Source of the DNA: Dendrolimus kikuchii
Lineage: Eukaryota > Arthropoda > Insecta > Lepidoptera > Lasiocampidae
Reading direction: 5' to 3'
Assembly: GCA_019925095.2 (NCBI GenBank)
Contig: CM034394.1
Span: forward strand, 23,422,272-23,486,271
DNA: 64,000 nt
Position 1 is the stretch's first letter; each line of letters opens with the position of its first letter. Positions 10,191-21,145 of the stretch are shown here, piece by piece. The notes under the pieces were generated by a model. The model saw only the letters and a list, made by a program, of their open reading frames with translations, searched no databases and was not told the origin of the DNA. The translations under genes were made by a program, and so were the position numbers.

Positions 10191-11281
10191 AGACTGACTG
10201 ACCTTCATCCATTTGTAAATTAGACATGGCGCTCTTAGCAACATGCCGCCCATTAATTCTTGAAATTGTTAACTGACCATCAGTTTAATGGATCCCAAGA
10301 ATTCGCATGAAACACCAACAGAGGAAAGAAGGTTTTACGAAGTCTTACGGCGGCTTGAACAAAGATATTAGCGCGAAAAATAGATCACTCAATTTCAAAG
10401 GGATAATAAGACACCTGCGAAGGATTACTATCGGCTTGCAACAGTATTTTTTACCGTGCTTGACGTTCATAGCATCGCAGGCAGAGGCAGAGAGTTGTAA
10501 ATAGAAAAAGTACCTATATTTTCGCATTTCTGAACATTTATGGTTCGTCTCTTACGATGATTGAAGTTACTAAGATCGATTTATATATGACGTTTATAAT
10601 TCATGGTATACTTTATCGATGGGAGTCAGCCATGACACGTTCAACCAGCATAGTGTAGAAAGCACGCTCCTACACGTATTCATTACATATTCCCCTAAGT
10701 AAACAAGGCTTGTTCAATATTAGGCGGAGAACATATGGCAGGGGTGTAAGACGTGTTTTATTAAACCGCCTGTGTAAGCTGAGTTCACGCATTTTAAGTA
10801 AACGCCTCGCTTTCACGGTGGTATGTCGTAGGTGACTGATTTCTGGGGCACGTGTCTACTTTGAAACGACATATGGGTTACAGGTTACACGTAAGTAAGT
10901 TTGACGTGATAGAGCTGGCGGTTTATTTGTTCAGGAACGGAGAAAGAATTAGCCCTGAATCTTGGATTTTTGAAGTTAAACTTCTATATAGAGGGGGTCT
11001 TGGATTTTTCTGTCACGAAAAAGCGTTACGGCTGCGTGGAGGGGCGTCGTAAATTAGACTAGACGTGGTGAGAGGCGGGATAATTTTAGAGTAGACTATG
11101 GATGCATTTTTTGGTTCCGGATCGAATTAAGTTTTTTTGTTTGATAAAATAAAATATGTTTAAATAAAAAATGCATTCATTAAAATGTACCCAACCTAAC
11201 CAAATCATAATTTACAGTAAACCTGCGAAAAATAAAAATGTGTGCTGGGACACATGGTAGAAGTGAAACTTCAACGGACGA

Positions 11282-11416
11282 GTGGCAAAACGAATCGCAA
11301 CAAAATTTTAACTTGAAATTTTACGAGTAGGTTTTCAAATTGGACAAGTACATTAACAATCTGCTCGTAAAACTTCAAGTTAAAATTTTGAATTTTGTTG
11401 CGATTCGTTTTGCCAC
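11282..11416. repeat. Foldback repeat with ~46 bp arms
   Basis: The left arm starts 'gtggcaaaacgaatcgcaac' and the right arm ends 'gttgcgattcgttttgccac'. The arms pair to about 11327 and 11364 with a small gap. It is non-coding. Confidence 0.75.
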
Positions 11417-11453
11417 GTGGTTGCCATTCGTTTTTTCGGGGGGGGGGGGGGCG

Positions 11454-11594
11454 CATCATCATTTTAACCATCAGACGCCCACTGATGGACACGTGTGCAT
11501 CTGTGGTTTTTAACCTATGCCTACACGCCCCGCGAAAGTAATTTGTGCTTAAAGCACAGAACGTCTCAGTGGTCAAAGTTGCGTTAATGATGAG
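11454..11594. repeat. Repeat C copy 1
   Basis: Bounded by 'catcatcat' and 'aatgatga', with 'cagtggtcaaagttgcgtta' near the right end. The same roughly 140 bp sequence is at 37623-37766. A run of 14 or more G lies directly to the left. Confidence 0.65.
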
Positions 11595-11599
11595 TTACG

Positions 11600-11655
11600 T
11601 ATTTGGCTGTTGCATTAATTTTATTGTACAATAAAGTATATTCTATTCTATTCTA
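11600..11655 (+). repeat. LINE-type 3' tail with (TTCTA)n
   Basis: 'gtacaataaagtatattcta' followed by further TTCTA units resembles the polyadenylation signal plus microsatellite end of a CR1/Jockey-type LINE. No coding part remains. Confidence 0.35.
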
Positions 11656-11661
11656 TGTGCT

Positions 11662-11870
11662 CGTCTGGATGGCTACCACCCCTGGTCTAGGGTATGCCGC
11701 TATAAAAACCTTGAGTTGTGTTCCGGCATTAGTGGCCAGGCTCCAGTCTCTCTTTAGAGAACAGCAGCACCTTTGTAGGACCTTTGGTGTTGCAAATTTC
11801 CATAGGCGATGGTAACCGCTTTCTATCAGGTGGACCGTCTGCCTGACTGTTTAACTCAAGCTATAAAAAA
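11662..11870 (+). mobile_element. SINE-A copy 3, 5'-truncated
   Basis: Begins at 'gtctggatggctaccacc' and ends 'actcaagctataaaaaagta'. It is joined directly to the TTCTA tail on the left. 11871-12569 holds nothing recognised. Confidence 0.75.
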
Positions 11871-12569
11871 GTATATTATAGAATAAGACCTTTAATACAT
11901 ATAAAAGTACTGTTCCCAAGGAATAGACGAATATAGCTGAAAAGATAGCGCTCCAAACGCGTTTTATTGGTGCAATCGTTACAATTTACTAACAAATACA
12001 TTATTATGGCAACGACAATGACAACGTAAATTTTAATATGTTGCTCTCGTGATTAGTTCTATCTTCGCTAGATGGTGCTACGAGCATTTATCATTAGATC
12101 TTTTGAATTAAAAATTAGTTTTTTATACTATTTTATTACTAGCTTTTTGTACATAACAAAACTATAAACGTTACGAAAATAAGCATTTGTAATTAAGCAT
12201 TCATTAACCTTTCTGAGTTCGGCAGTAAAAACTCATCAAAAGGGTCAATTAGTGAGAATACCCATTACCATGAATACGCAATTAAAATTTATTATAAAAA
12301 AATTAGACACGGCATCCGAATTTCTTTTGACAATTAAAAAATGCCTCGATAAATACCAGAGTAAGAATATCGGATATTTGGAATATCTGTGCCGCTTTTC
12401 GAAGAATGTAAAAATTGCTTAATATTCCCCTTTCGATCATTTGATAGGGTGTCATTGAAGGCATTTGAAGGTGACACGCTTTCAACGCCTCTCGAAGCTT
12501 CATTCTAATCGACGATACGATTACTCTTCGATGAATAATAAATACTACGTAGTTATAATACGTGATTTG

Positions 12570-12683
12570 CTCAGACAATGGGTCGATATGGCCATCAAGT
12601 GCGATAACGTAGGCAGCCTTCTAGACGTCTTACCTTACACTCAGTATTCTACTAAGTCTTACGGAATTATAGGTAGAATATAA
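12570..12683 (+). pseudogene. GN-motif retroelement carboxy terminus, diverged
   Basis: The frame LRQWVDMAIKCDNVGSLLDV ends in a stop at 12683 and aligns with the better copies at 36273 and 23605 (pattern AI..GN.ASLLG.LP). The parent element class is unknown to me. 12684-13240 holds nothing else. Confidence 0.4.
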
Positions 12684-13239
12684 CTAATAGATAATGAGAG
12701 AGAATGCGTTTTAGAACTTGGCCTTTCAGTTGCATATTGTTGCAATGGTCACATCTAGATAAGCGACGTGTCAAACCTCCTATAAAGGCGCCTTACACAA
12801 GCGTGGCGCGTAGGTATACTACCCGACTCCTAAAAACTGGGAAACTCGCGCCTAGTAGTAGGACCTTAATGATTTGTTATTAGTATTATAAGAATAAGTA
12901 TATTTCATTGTATTTCTATTTTAAAAATATCTTTGTGAATATTTAAAATGAAAATTCCATCTGAATCGAATACACGACAGCACCACTTAAAGGGCCTCAG
13001 ACGTGAGTATCACGTGTAATTTCCCCATTCCGTGTTTTACATCCCAGGTCCCGTGGGATCGTTGTGCGAAGCTCCGCTTATTTCTTACATTCCTCACTAA
13101 ATTCGCAGTTCGGAAATTGAATTTTTCGAATTCCACGTCTCTCGCGAACCCGTGGCAAATTTACTTTAGCCCACTGAAAATGTTCTTGTCTGTACTTTCT
13201 TGTATCTATGTTTAATATTTGATTTTTTTTATTATTTAT

Positions 13240-13650
13240 ATTACTGGGATATTCCCGCGACTTTGTTTACACTTGACTTGAAATTCCCGCAGGATTCTCG
13301 GAACACAAAGTACCGCAGCATTTAAAAAATAATGTAAGCTATCGACTTAGTAAAAACTCTTGGAGTAAGCAAACTTTTATGCACCTGTACAAGTACAAAC
13401 AATTCCCGGGAACATTCTCGCGGGATTCCCGGGATAAAAAGTAGCACATATTTTGAGTGTAAGAATTTGCTGTCGATCAGCGAAAGCCGCATCGAAATCG
13501 GCCCAGTAGTTTTTACGTGAATCCCGAACAAACAGACAAAAAAAAAAAAAATGCATTGTTTAAATACTCTATTAAATACTCTATTCCATTTGTTCTTTTC
13601 TAAACAACTTCAATGTACAGACAGGGCATTTTTAGAATTTTATAACATTA
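13240..13650. repeat. Tail repeat I copy 1
   Basis: Shares 'ctgtcgatcag', 'tacagacagggcatttttag' and 'aattttataacatta' in order with 42621-42862. Includes the standard 'cccgggataaaaagtagc' and 'cccagtagtttttacgtgaa' words. Confidence 0.6.
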
Positions 13651-13726
13651 TTGATGATTTTACACTTTTTTCTATTTGACTATTTGCTTAAGTCTTATGA
13701 AATATTTGTCTTCCAAATTTAAATTA

Positions 13727-15059
13727 CATACATACATACATACATAACTTCACGCCAGTTCCCTTGCGGGGTAGGCACGAACAACAGAGCGCCATTTAGG
13801 CCCATTCTTACACACCTCACTTGCTTCTTTGACATTCATAACTCTTGTCATGCACGCTCGTCTGTTCTTAAGGCTCCTGACATCACCCTCCGCTAGTACA
13901 CGATCAATTTGATCATGGAAGGTGTGTCGTGGCCTTCCACGACTTCTGCATCCATCCACTTTTGCATTGTATATCTGTTTAGTCATTTTTTCATCATGTA
14001 TTCTTTCCACATGCCCGAACCACCGGAGCATTCCTTTCCTTACCTTCACCCCGACACTCTCTTTCAGACCAACTCTCTTTCTTACTTCGGTATTACGAAC
14101 GCGGTCCGCGAGCGTCACTCCGCAGATTTTGCGCAGTGCTCGCATCTCAACCGCGTTTACTCTACTTTCATGCTCTCTCGTCCATACCCAACTCTCGCTT
14201 CCATACGTGAGCGTAGGTACCAGCACCGCGTTGTGTATGGCGAGCTGGGCCTTCTGGCTGAGGTTCTTAGCGCCTAGAAGTTTACCTAACGCTCCATTCA
14301 AACTATTCCCCAAATTTACTCTTCTTTCTATATCAGCGGTGTACCTTCCATCCCTGCTAAAAGCACATCCAAGATATACAAACTCATTCACTTGCTCCAG
14401 CATAACATCATCGACCATTATCCTTGCATTCGTTCTGGTTTCTTCTCTTTCAAACACCATAACCTTTGTTTTCTTCGCATTCAAATGTAAGCCTCTCGCC
14501 TGACAGTCATCTTTCATCATTGTGACTAGTGTTTGCAGTTCTGATGGCGATTCGGCTAAAAGCACGGCATCATCCGCATAAAGCAAGGTGCTTACAACTA
14601 GATCACTCATTCGCACCCCAACATCCATCAATCTTATTCTCTGGAGACAATCGTCCAGGTATAGGATGAACAGCAAAGCCGACAGCACGCAGCCCTGCCT
14701 GACGCCAATATTGACGTCAAACCAGGGCGACAGGCTGCCATCCACTCGCACGCATGCCATACAGTCCTCGTAAGTGGACTGCACAGCACGCATCAATTGG
14801 CCATTAATCCCATATCCGGGCAATATGTCCCAGAGCTCCTTCCGCACAACCCTGTCAAATGCTTTCTCTAGATCCACAAAACCGCAGAAAACCTTCCGGC
14901 CCATAGCCAGCTGCTTCTCTACGATATTGCGGAGAGAGAAAACTTGATCCATACATCCCCTTCCATTTCTGAAACCACCTTGTGCATCCCACAGTAATCC
15001 ATCGGATACCACTCTCATTCTCTTTTCAATAATCTTCGTATACACTTTAGATGCTGTGC
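13727..15059 (-). mobile_element. LINE-A copy c, longest copy
   Basis: This 1.33 kb insertion is flanked by the 12-base duplication 'aaatttaaatta' (13715-13726 and 15060-15071). The 3' tail is (CATA)n on the plus strand. The copy is 5'-truncated inside the reverse transcriptase. Perfect flanking repeats and a stop-free frame indicate a fairly recent insertion. Confidence 0.93.
13750..15057 (-). CDS. LINE-A reverse transcriptase, 5'-partial, open frame
   Basis: About 436 codons are open. Motifs are FRNGRGCMDQVF (fingers), FVDLEKAFDRV (motif A), GVRQGCVLSALLF (motif B), LLYADDAVLLAES (motif C, catalytic Asp pair intact), GLHLNAKKTKVMVF (motif D) and FVYLGCAFS (motif E). The carboxy-terminal region has LRWFGHVER, the basic SRGRPRHTFHDQIDR stretch and a closing YPARELA. 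The layout matches RTE-like LINEs of insects. The apurinic endonuclease and fingers upstream of this point are missing, so the copy cannot move on its own. The first ATG-like codon is an artefact of truncation. Confidence 0.9.
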   Translation of the reverse strand, partial: TASKVYTKIIEKRMRVVSDGLLWDAQGGFRNGRGCMDQVFSLRNIVEKQLAMGRKVFCGFVDLEKAFDRVVRKELWDILPGYGINGQLMRAVQSTYEDCMACVRVDGSLSPWFDVNIGVRQGCVLSALLFILYLDDCLQRIRLMDVGVRMSDLVVSTLLYADDAVLLAESPSELQTLVTMMKDDCQARGLHLNAKKTKVMVFEREETRTNARIMVDDVMLEQVNEFVYLGCAFSRDGRYTADIERRVNLGNSLNGALGKLLGAKNLSQKAQLAIHNAVLVPTLTYGSESWVWTREHESRVNAVEMRALRKICGVTLADRVRNTEVRKRVGLKESVGVKVRKGMLRWFGHVERIHDEKMTKQIYNAKVDGCRSRGRPRHTFHDQIDRVLAEGDVRSLKNRRACMTRVMNVKEASEVCKNGPKWRSVVRAYPARELA

Positions 15060-15186
15060 AAATTTAAATTAGCTCACATATATTCTGCTTCTGGGTCCAA
15101 TACTTCTTCAGAAGAACGAAGAGTATAACTGCTGCGTCTATCTGAGATAGATTGACGAGCTAGACATATGGGTAATCGCAATATAG

Positions 15187-15661
15187 TGTTACAACTTAGC
15201 CCCCGACAAAGACAAATTCCACGAAGCACGCTATTACCTGTCGGCATTTGAACCAATTGTAATACCTTTATGATTGTCTTCTTTTGTTTACTTATTTATT
15301 GGTTATTGTGGAGAACAGCCTGTTGTACTCGTTTATGGCCGTTTGCAGGCATAATTAGTCAGGTGTGCGGATTACGATTTCTAGGAAATTAAGTCGATGA
15401 TACGGGAGGGCACACTTGTATTGGTGAAGTATAAAACGACGGCAGGATGGAGAGAGAAGGCAGTCAAAGCCATAACACAAGCGAGGCAAGACGTGTGTAC
15501 ATTTTTAGTGACGGACTTTGCGCGTAATATTCAATTGTGCATTACATTTGAACTTATTGCGAGCGGTTATATTTGTACCTATGTTATACGTGTTTGTATA
15601 GTTCTAATAAATTCTATAGTAATTCCATCGGCATTTTAATTCGAGTCCCGTACTCGTAACA
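15187..15661 (+). mobile_element. Solo LTR 1
   Basis: Runs TGTTAC to GTAACA over 475 bp, with 'gttctaataaattctatagt' (AATAAA signal) near the 3' side. The flanks are 'atag' and 'atat', a 4-base duplication with one change. No primer-binding site, polypurine tract or internal genes adjoin it. It shares its 3' third with four other LTRs in the window. Confidence 0.8.
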
Positions 15662-15912
15662 ATATCATATAAGTTTCGTCAAGTAGCGTTGTGCTATTTC
15701 CTGTACCATTTGCATGTGACAAGTGTATAACACATGCTAACTGTAGCTGCATATGAGACCTACAATATACCCTTGCCAGGATTCGAACTTTAGTCATACC
15801 ATGACTTATACAGGAAACCTAGCTTTACGTGCTGTCAAAATTTTACATTTACACGGCCGAACCCAGGAGATAACCCTAACGTTATATTCGTGCAAGGACC
15901 AAGAATGAATAG

Positions 15913-16005
15913 TAATTCCTGACCGACCTGTTGTAAGAGGAGCCAAAACAAACCACTGCCAGGTGGTAGGACATTTTCCCGTCTGGATGGCTATCACTTC
16001 TTATC
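15913..16005 (+). mobile_element. SINE-A copy 4, 3'-truncated middle fragment
   Basis: Contains 'cctgttgtaagagg' and 'gccaggtggtaggacatt', and stops within 'ctggatggctatcac'. It has no A-rich tail. Confidence 0.6.
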
Positions 16006-16026
16006 TTTGTACTTCAGCTTAAGTGG

Positions 16027-16297
16027 TTGTCTATCGCACTTCGCCGGAATGCTCATCTTCTCCAATTATTATATCGCATTTTATTCATACCTTATACCCC
16101 TTCTTACCTTAAGGAATGTTTCAACTTCCTTTATACTTCACATACCCTCAATTTGCGCTCCACTAATAATCTCCTATTCCAAATCCTTCACCACGCAGAC
16201 CGTCTTTCTTTGGAACTCTTTGTCCATACATGTCAGAAAAGCTAAAACCTTTGCCATATTTATAAATTCACTCAGGAAACATTATGTTAAATTGCAA
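16027..16297 (+). pseudogene. LINE carboxy terminus, frameshifted (CR1/Jockey-type)
   Basis: Frame one reads YTPSYLKECFNFLYTSHTLN then LRSTNNL. After a shift near 16200, frame two reads FLWNSLSIHVRKAKTFAIF. Together they match the usual post-reverse-transcriptase tail of Jockey/CR1-type LINEs (N.RS..., then LWNSLP). It is a broken relic. Confidence 0.55.
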
Positions 16298-16334
16298 TCT
16301 GCTGTCCATGTGTCTTTTTTTTCATTAATTTGTA

Positions 16335-16801
16335 CATACATACATAACTTGACGCCAGTTCCCTTGCGGGGTAGGCACGAATGACAGAGCGCCATTTAGG
16401 CTTATTCTTACACACCTCACTTGGTTCTTTGAAATTCATAACTCTTGTCATGCACGCTCGTCTGTTCTTAAGGCTCCTGACATCACCTTCTGCTAGTACA
16501 CGATCAATTTGATCATGGAAGGTGTGTCATGGCCTTCCACGACTTCTGCATCCATCCACTTTTGCATTGTATATCTGTTTAGTCATTCTTTCATCATGCA
16601 TTCTTTCCACATGCCCGAACCACCGGAGCATTCCTTTCCTTACCTTCACCCCGACACTCTCTTTCAGACCAACTCTCTTTCTTACTTCGGTATTAAGAAC
16701 GCGGTCCGCGAGCGCCACTCCGCAGATTTTGCGCAGTGCTCGCATCTCGACCGCGTTTACTCTACTTTCATGCTCTCTCTTCCATACCCAACTCTCGCTT
16801 C
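16335..16801 (-). pseudogene. LINE-A copy d with 12 bp target duplication
   Basis: Flanked by 'cattaatttgta' (16323-16334 and 16802-16813). The frame is broken by a CGA-to-TGA change after RSRGRP (near 16527), typical of CpG decay. It is inverted relative to copy e, 450 bp away. Confidence 0.92.
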
Positions 16802-16842
16802 CATTAATTTGTAATAATTAGATAAGTTAAGAATTTTCTTTG

Positions 16843-17012
16843 AGTGAGTCAGGTTGCCTGGAAGAGATCGCTATTAACGGTAAAGCCGCCTTTTGTTTAC
16901 TAAGTATGTAACTATTTTCTTGTGCATTTTTGTAACTCGCGTTTTGATGAACAATAAATAACACTTTATTGTTCATCAAAACATGAGTTCTATCTGTCTA
17001 TCTATCTATCCA
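16843..17012. repeat. CR1-like 3' ends meeting at a perfect palindrome
   Basis: 'ggttgcctggaagagatcgc' is the 3' UTR word also seen reversed near 23920 and 46000. It leads to a perfect 18 bp palindrome (16941-16958 with 16965-16982) and then a (TATC)n run. This looks like two LINE tails joined tail to tail. 17013-17236 holds nothing else. Confidence 0.5.
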
Positions 17013-17249
17013 GTAATAAAAACTTTAACTAATCTAAGTTGAACTATTTAATATTGAAGTTGTTTAACTTAAGAAAAGTTTAGATTATTACTTAAATTTT
17101 ATGTATATTAATATGATACTGTAAGGAAAGGTTATTTATTAATAAAATCTTTTATTGATTATAAAATATATTTTAGTCTTAGTTACAATTCTTGAATATG
17201 TGCATTAGAATTTTGTGTATGTACATTATTAGTATCATTATTTAATCTA

Positions 17250-18012
17250 TCATTTGAATGCGAAGAAAACAAAGGTTATGGTGTTTGAAAGAGAAGAAAC
17301 CAGAACGAATGCAAGGATAATGGTCGATGATGTTATGCTGGAGCAAGTGAATGAGTTTGTATATCTTGGATGTGCTTTTAGCAGGGATGGAAGGTACACC
17401 GCTGTTATAGAAAGAAGAGTGAATTTGGGTAATAGTGTGAATGGAGCGTTAGGTAAACTTCTAGGCGCTAAGAACCTCAGCCAGAAGGCCCAGCTCGCCG
17501 TACACAACGCGGTGCTGGTATCTACGCTCACGTATGGAAGCGAGAGTTGGGTATGGAAGAGAGAGCATGAAAGTAGAGTAAACGCGGTCGAGATGCGAGC
17601 ACTGCGCAAAATCTGCGGAGTAACGCTCGCGGACCGCGTTCGTAATACCGAAGTAAGAAAGAGAGTTGGTCTGAAAGAGAGTGTCGGGGTGAAGGTAAGG
17701 AAAGGAATGCTCCGGTGGTTCGGGCATGTGGAAAGAATGCATGATGAAAGAATGACTAAACAGATATACAATGCAAAAGTGGATGAATGCAGAAGTCGTG
17801 GAAGGCCCCGACACACCTTCCATGATCAAATTGATCGTGTACTAGCAGAAGGTGATGTCAGGAGCCTTAAAAACACACGAGCGTGCATGACAAGAGTTAT
17901 GAATGTCAAAGAAGCAAGTGAGGTGTGTAAGAATAAGCATAAATGGCGCTCTGTTGTTCGTGCCTACCCCGCAAGGAAAATGGCGTGAAATTATGTATGT
18001 ATTTATGTATGT
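17250..18012 (+). mobile_element. LINE-A copy e with 13 bp target duplication
   Basis: Flanked by 'attatttaatcta' (17237-17249 and 18013-18025). It ends in an ATGT-rich tail. At 763 bp it is the second longest LINE-A copy, truncated just after reverse transcriptase motif C. Confidence 0.93.
17254..17988 (+). CDS. LINE-A carboxy-terminal frame, open
   Basis: The 244 codons run without a stop from the motif D region (NAKKTKVMVFEREE) through FVYLGCAFSRDGRYT, LTYGSESWVW, LRWFGHVERMHDERMTK and SRGRPRHTFHDQIDR to YPARKMA. The catalytic YADD lies upstream of the truncation, so no active enzyme is encoded. Compared with copy c there are scattered substitutions (for example ARKMA for ARELA), which shows independent ageing. 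Confidence 0.85.
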   Translation: MNAKKTKVMVFEREETRTNARIMVDDVMLEQVNEFVYLGCAFSRDGRYTAVIERRVNLGNSVNGALGKLLGAKNLSQKAQLAVHNAVLVSTLTYGSESWVWKREHESRVNAVEMRALRKICGVTLADRVRNTEVRKRVGLKESVGVKVRKGMLRWFGHVERMHDERMTKQIYNAKVDECRSRGRPRHTFHDQIDRVLAEGDVRSLKNTRACMTRVMNVKEASEVCKNKHKWRSVVRAYPARKMA

Positions 18013-18025
18013 ATTATTTAATCTA

Positions 18026-18548
18026 ATTACCGAAATACGGCTAGCGCTGTGGGTTAGAGTGAGAGAGGAGGAGCCTGCCTACCGCTGCCCTATGCGTGAG
18101 AGAAACGGAAGCCAGACAGACTGGTGCCATAACGCGTTACGTAACCATAAGAAGTTATCACTTCAAAAAGTTTCACCTAAAGGAAAAGCTTTCTTATATA
18201 GTTCATTTACATAGGCAAGAATATCAAGAAGTCAAGTTATATTTGCCAGGAACCGTTTTGTTCACGATCGTCGCCCGGAAAAGATGGTAAGTGAGACGGT
18301 CCTGTCTGTTGCATTTATTTTTTATGTGCCCGAGTATTTGTACAAGTGAACTGTTTATTCAAGTGTTCTTAAATTGCTTTTCACGTTCTCTTCCCATGGA
18401 AAATGAATACTAACGCCTGAAATGATTGAGGAAAATGCCGTCCCAATGATTTGTGAATATTTTTTACTATTCTGATGCAAAGACGGGATTGTTCTAACAC
18501 ATACTTTCGTTATCAATTTGTTTGGATTTTTTGGTCGACTTGGCTTAA
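18026..18548. other. No recognisable feature
   Basis: Single-copy-looking sequence with a slightly GC-richer start (18040-18130). The open frame that crosses from the LINE into this region is fortuitous. Confidence 0.4.
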
Positions 18549-18605
18549 GGTGACAAACAGACAGACGGCCTATATAGTCGCCTATGGACGTTTGTAACAC
18601 AATAA
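18549..18605 (-). mobile_element. SINE-A copy 5, tail-side fragment
   Basis: Only 'acagacagacggcc' and 'tcgcctatggacgtttgtaa' remain, diverged. Confidence 0.5.
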
Positions 18606-18704
18606 CTTCAGGAACGATGCCAAAGCCAACTCCTAGGATAGGATAGAGATGGGACAGAGGTCATAATATAGACCGCATGGAACCAGGGAGTCCATTGACC
18701 TCCT

Positions 18705-18741
18705 CTCTTCATCAATGGGGGGGGGTCCCATTGATGAAGAG
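18705..18741. repeat. Perfect 15 bp hairpin with G-rich loop
   Basis: 'ctcttcatcaatggg' (18705-18719) pairs exactly with 'cccattgatgaagag' (18727-18741) around a G-rich loop. Confidence 0.75.
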
Positions 18742-18808
18742 GGTAGCCTCCCCCGCTGGGTACCCCAAGTGAGAAGCCAAGCGATGGGGTTTTTTATTTT
18801 TCATTGTA

Positions 18809-19075
18809 TGAGTTCCGCGTACAGGCAGAAGGCCCACCATTTGTAACACCAAACGTGCTACAAATGTGCTGCCGCTCTCTAACGGGAGGCTGGAACCTGG
18901 CAACTAATGCCTGAACACAACTCAAGGTCGTTACGGTGGCATACTCTAGAACAGGAGTCGTAGCCATCCAGACGGGTAAATACCCTACCACCTAGCTGTG
19001 GGTTGTTTTGACGCCTCTTGTGACAAGCCTCCCGGCCGAAAGAAATGGTATTATTTCTCCGTTCCTGCACGGATC
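18809..19075 (-). mobile_element. SINE-A copy 6, diverged
   Basis: Complete head ('ctccgttcctgcacggat') but with a 20-25 base gap near the tail, 'ggcccaccatttgtaacacc', where the 'gatggaaagcggttaccatc' segment is missing. 19076-19889 holds nothing I recognise. Confidence 0.75.
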
Positions 19076-19889
19076 CTCCGGTGTCACAGATGTAGTGTCT
19101 ATGAACTAGTTCCTATGGCACCCCGTAAGAGCGCATAAGAGAGGGGCGCAGGTGGGTAGTTTGACGTTCTCGGCTTAAATCCTCTCCTCAGTCGCGAGGA
19201 TAGTGTCGCAAGAAAGGACATTCCCCTATGTCAACAAAAGAAAGGGGTCATGTGATAGGAGGAACAGGATAGAGGAGATTAGAAGGCTTAGATTAGGAGT
19301 GATAAAATAAGGGCATAGGATAAATAGAGTGGGATCACACTGGTCAAACTATCCCAGTGATATGTAACGTAAACAATTGTCCAACATGGCTCTATCATCT
19401 CGTCCGAAAGAATAGTAAAATAAGAAAACAGGGCGTAAATCATCGCAGTTTGATCAGAACCTTATAATATTATAAGTACCGCAGCAAACACACAAAAAAC
19501 CCAAAACGCAAAACTGTGACTTGCAATACATAAATATAAAATTAATTACAGTAGCGTGTTTACACAAGAAATGTCAAACCTTATACTTTATTATTGCTAC
19601 AGCGAATGTAATTTCAACCACAGGTAAGTTATTGGTTAACAGTTTCAAAAGCTTATTAAACCGTAACATTCTTGTATCTATGTTGTTCCGTATCTTTGAA
19701 TAGTACAACGCTGTATTAAATACAGCATAGATATGTCAACTATTTTAAAATAGTTTTAGGCTAAGTGGGTATATTTCTGAAGAGTATATATAGCTGCCGG
19801 AAGATAATCGCTTTTAAACTTTAATAATTGTATCCACTCCTTTAACTTTTAAACTTTAATATAAAAAATTCTAAGAAAAATCAAAGTTT

Positions 19890-20222
19890 TTATCCGTGCA
19901 GGAACGGAGAAAGAATACAGTTTCCTGCGGCCCGGCGGCCTGTCGTAAGAGGCGACTAAACAACCCACAGCTGGGTGGTAGAGTATTTGCTCAACTGGAT
20001 GGCGACCACCCCTGGTCTGGAGTATGCCGCCATAACAACCTTGTGTTGTGTTCCGGCATTGGTGACCAGGTTCCAGTCTCCTTTAAGAAAGCAGCAGTGC
20101 ATTTGTAGCACCTTTGGTGTTGCAAATGTCCATAGGCGATGGTAACCGCTTTCCACCAAGTGGACCGCCTGCCTGTCTGCTGAACTCTTGCAATAAAAAA
20201 ATAAAAAAAAATAAAAAAAAAG
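19890..20222 (+). mobile_element. SINE-A copy 7, full length
   Basis: Runs from 'tttttatccgtgcagg' to 'actcttgcaataaaaaaata' plus a long A-rich tail. It is followed within 60 bases by another copy in the same orientation. Confidence 0.78.
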
Positions 20223-20279
20223 TAGGAGAGCTTAAGAAATACTTTCAAGTAAAATTGTTTTGAACACTATCCGAGTATC

Positions 20280-20576
20280 CATACAGGATAGGAGAATACC
20301 TGCAGCCGGGCGACCTATCGTAAGAGACGAGAGACGAAATAACCCACAGCCAGGTGTTAGGGTATTTGCCCGTCTGGATGGCTATCATCAATAAGTGTGT
20401 GTGTACGGTAAGCCACCATAACAACCTTGAGTTGTGATCCGGTATTAGTGGCTAGGGTCCAGCCCTCTTTCGAGATCATTGATAGCAACCTTTGGTGTTG
20501 TAAGTGTTCATATGCCAAGATAACCGCTTTCCAACAAGTGGGCCGTTTGCCTGCAGACAAACAAAGATAAAAAGAA
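20280..20576 (+). mobile_element. SINE-A copy 8, old divergent copy
   Basis: Contains 'aatacctgcagccgggcgac', 'cacagccaggtgttagggta' and 'taaccgctttccaacaagtg'. An 18-20 base insertion near 20389 is rich in TG. It is the most diverged near-complete copy. Confidence 0.65.
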
Positions 20577-21025
20577 TTTAATATATTAAAAAACAAGTAG
20601 AACGTAATATGGCTACGTTTCATGTTCAAAAAATCAAAAGCGAATATGCAATAGTCCAAGAGCAGACGCCTAGTTCTGCAACTGCTAAAATAGGGTGTAA
20701 AATATAATAGCCCATTAAGAAGCGACGCCAGAGCACTATCGTGCAACGTTATTGTTATAGCCGTATTACCTCGCTAGCTTGCAAGTCTGCAAGGTGGTAA
20801 TCGATTTACACTCTTGACCTATATCTAAATCGGTAAATCGATTTATCGATCATATTTACACTTCTAATAAAACAAAGTACTTGCTTTGTATGGAAAAGAG
20901 TGTAGTAGAGTAATTTTAATTTATTTGTCGATAGTTTATCGAAACTCTAGGGCCATGCGGTCGCGAAGCTTATCGACTATCGAGACCTATCAAAATATCA
21001 ACGTTTGATAGAAATCTCACGTGAC

Positions 21026-21145
21026 TATAAGACTGGCTTGTATTTAAAGCATCGCATTAGCGCTGTCATTCAACAAGGAAATGTGGCCAGCGTATTGAGA
21101 CCGTTCCTCTCTGGAGGCGATTTGAGACTAAGATATTATATTTAA
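21026..21145 (+). pseudogene. GN-motif retroelement carboxy terminus
   Basis: YKTGLYLKHRISAVIQQGN then VASVLRPFLSGGDL and a stop. It matches the conserved pattern of the 36273 copy. Upstream codons contain stops. 20577-21025 and 21146-21874 hold nothing else seen. Confidence 0.5.

Noticed and set aside
13909..17829. Antisense ORFs inside LINE-A (up to 193 codons)
   Set aside because: They are shadows of the reverse transcriptase frame on the other strand, where all catalytic motifs are found.
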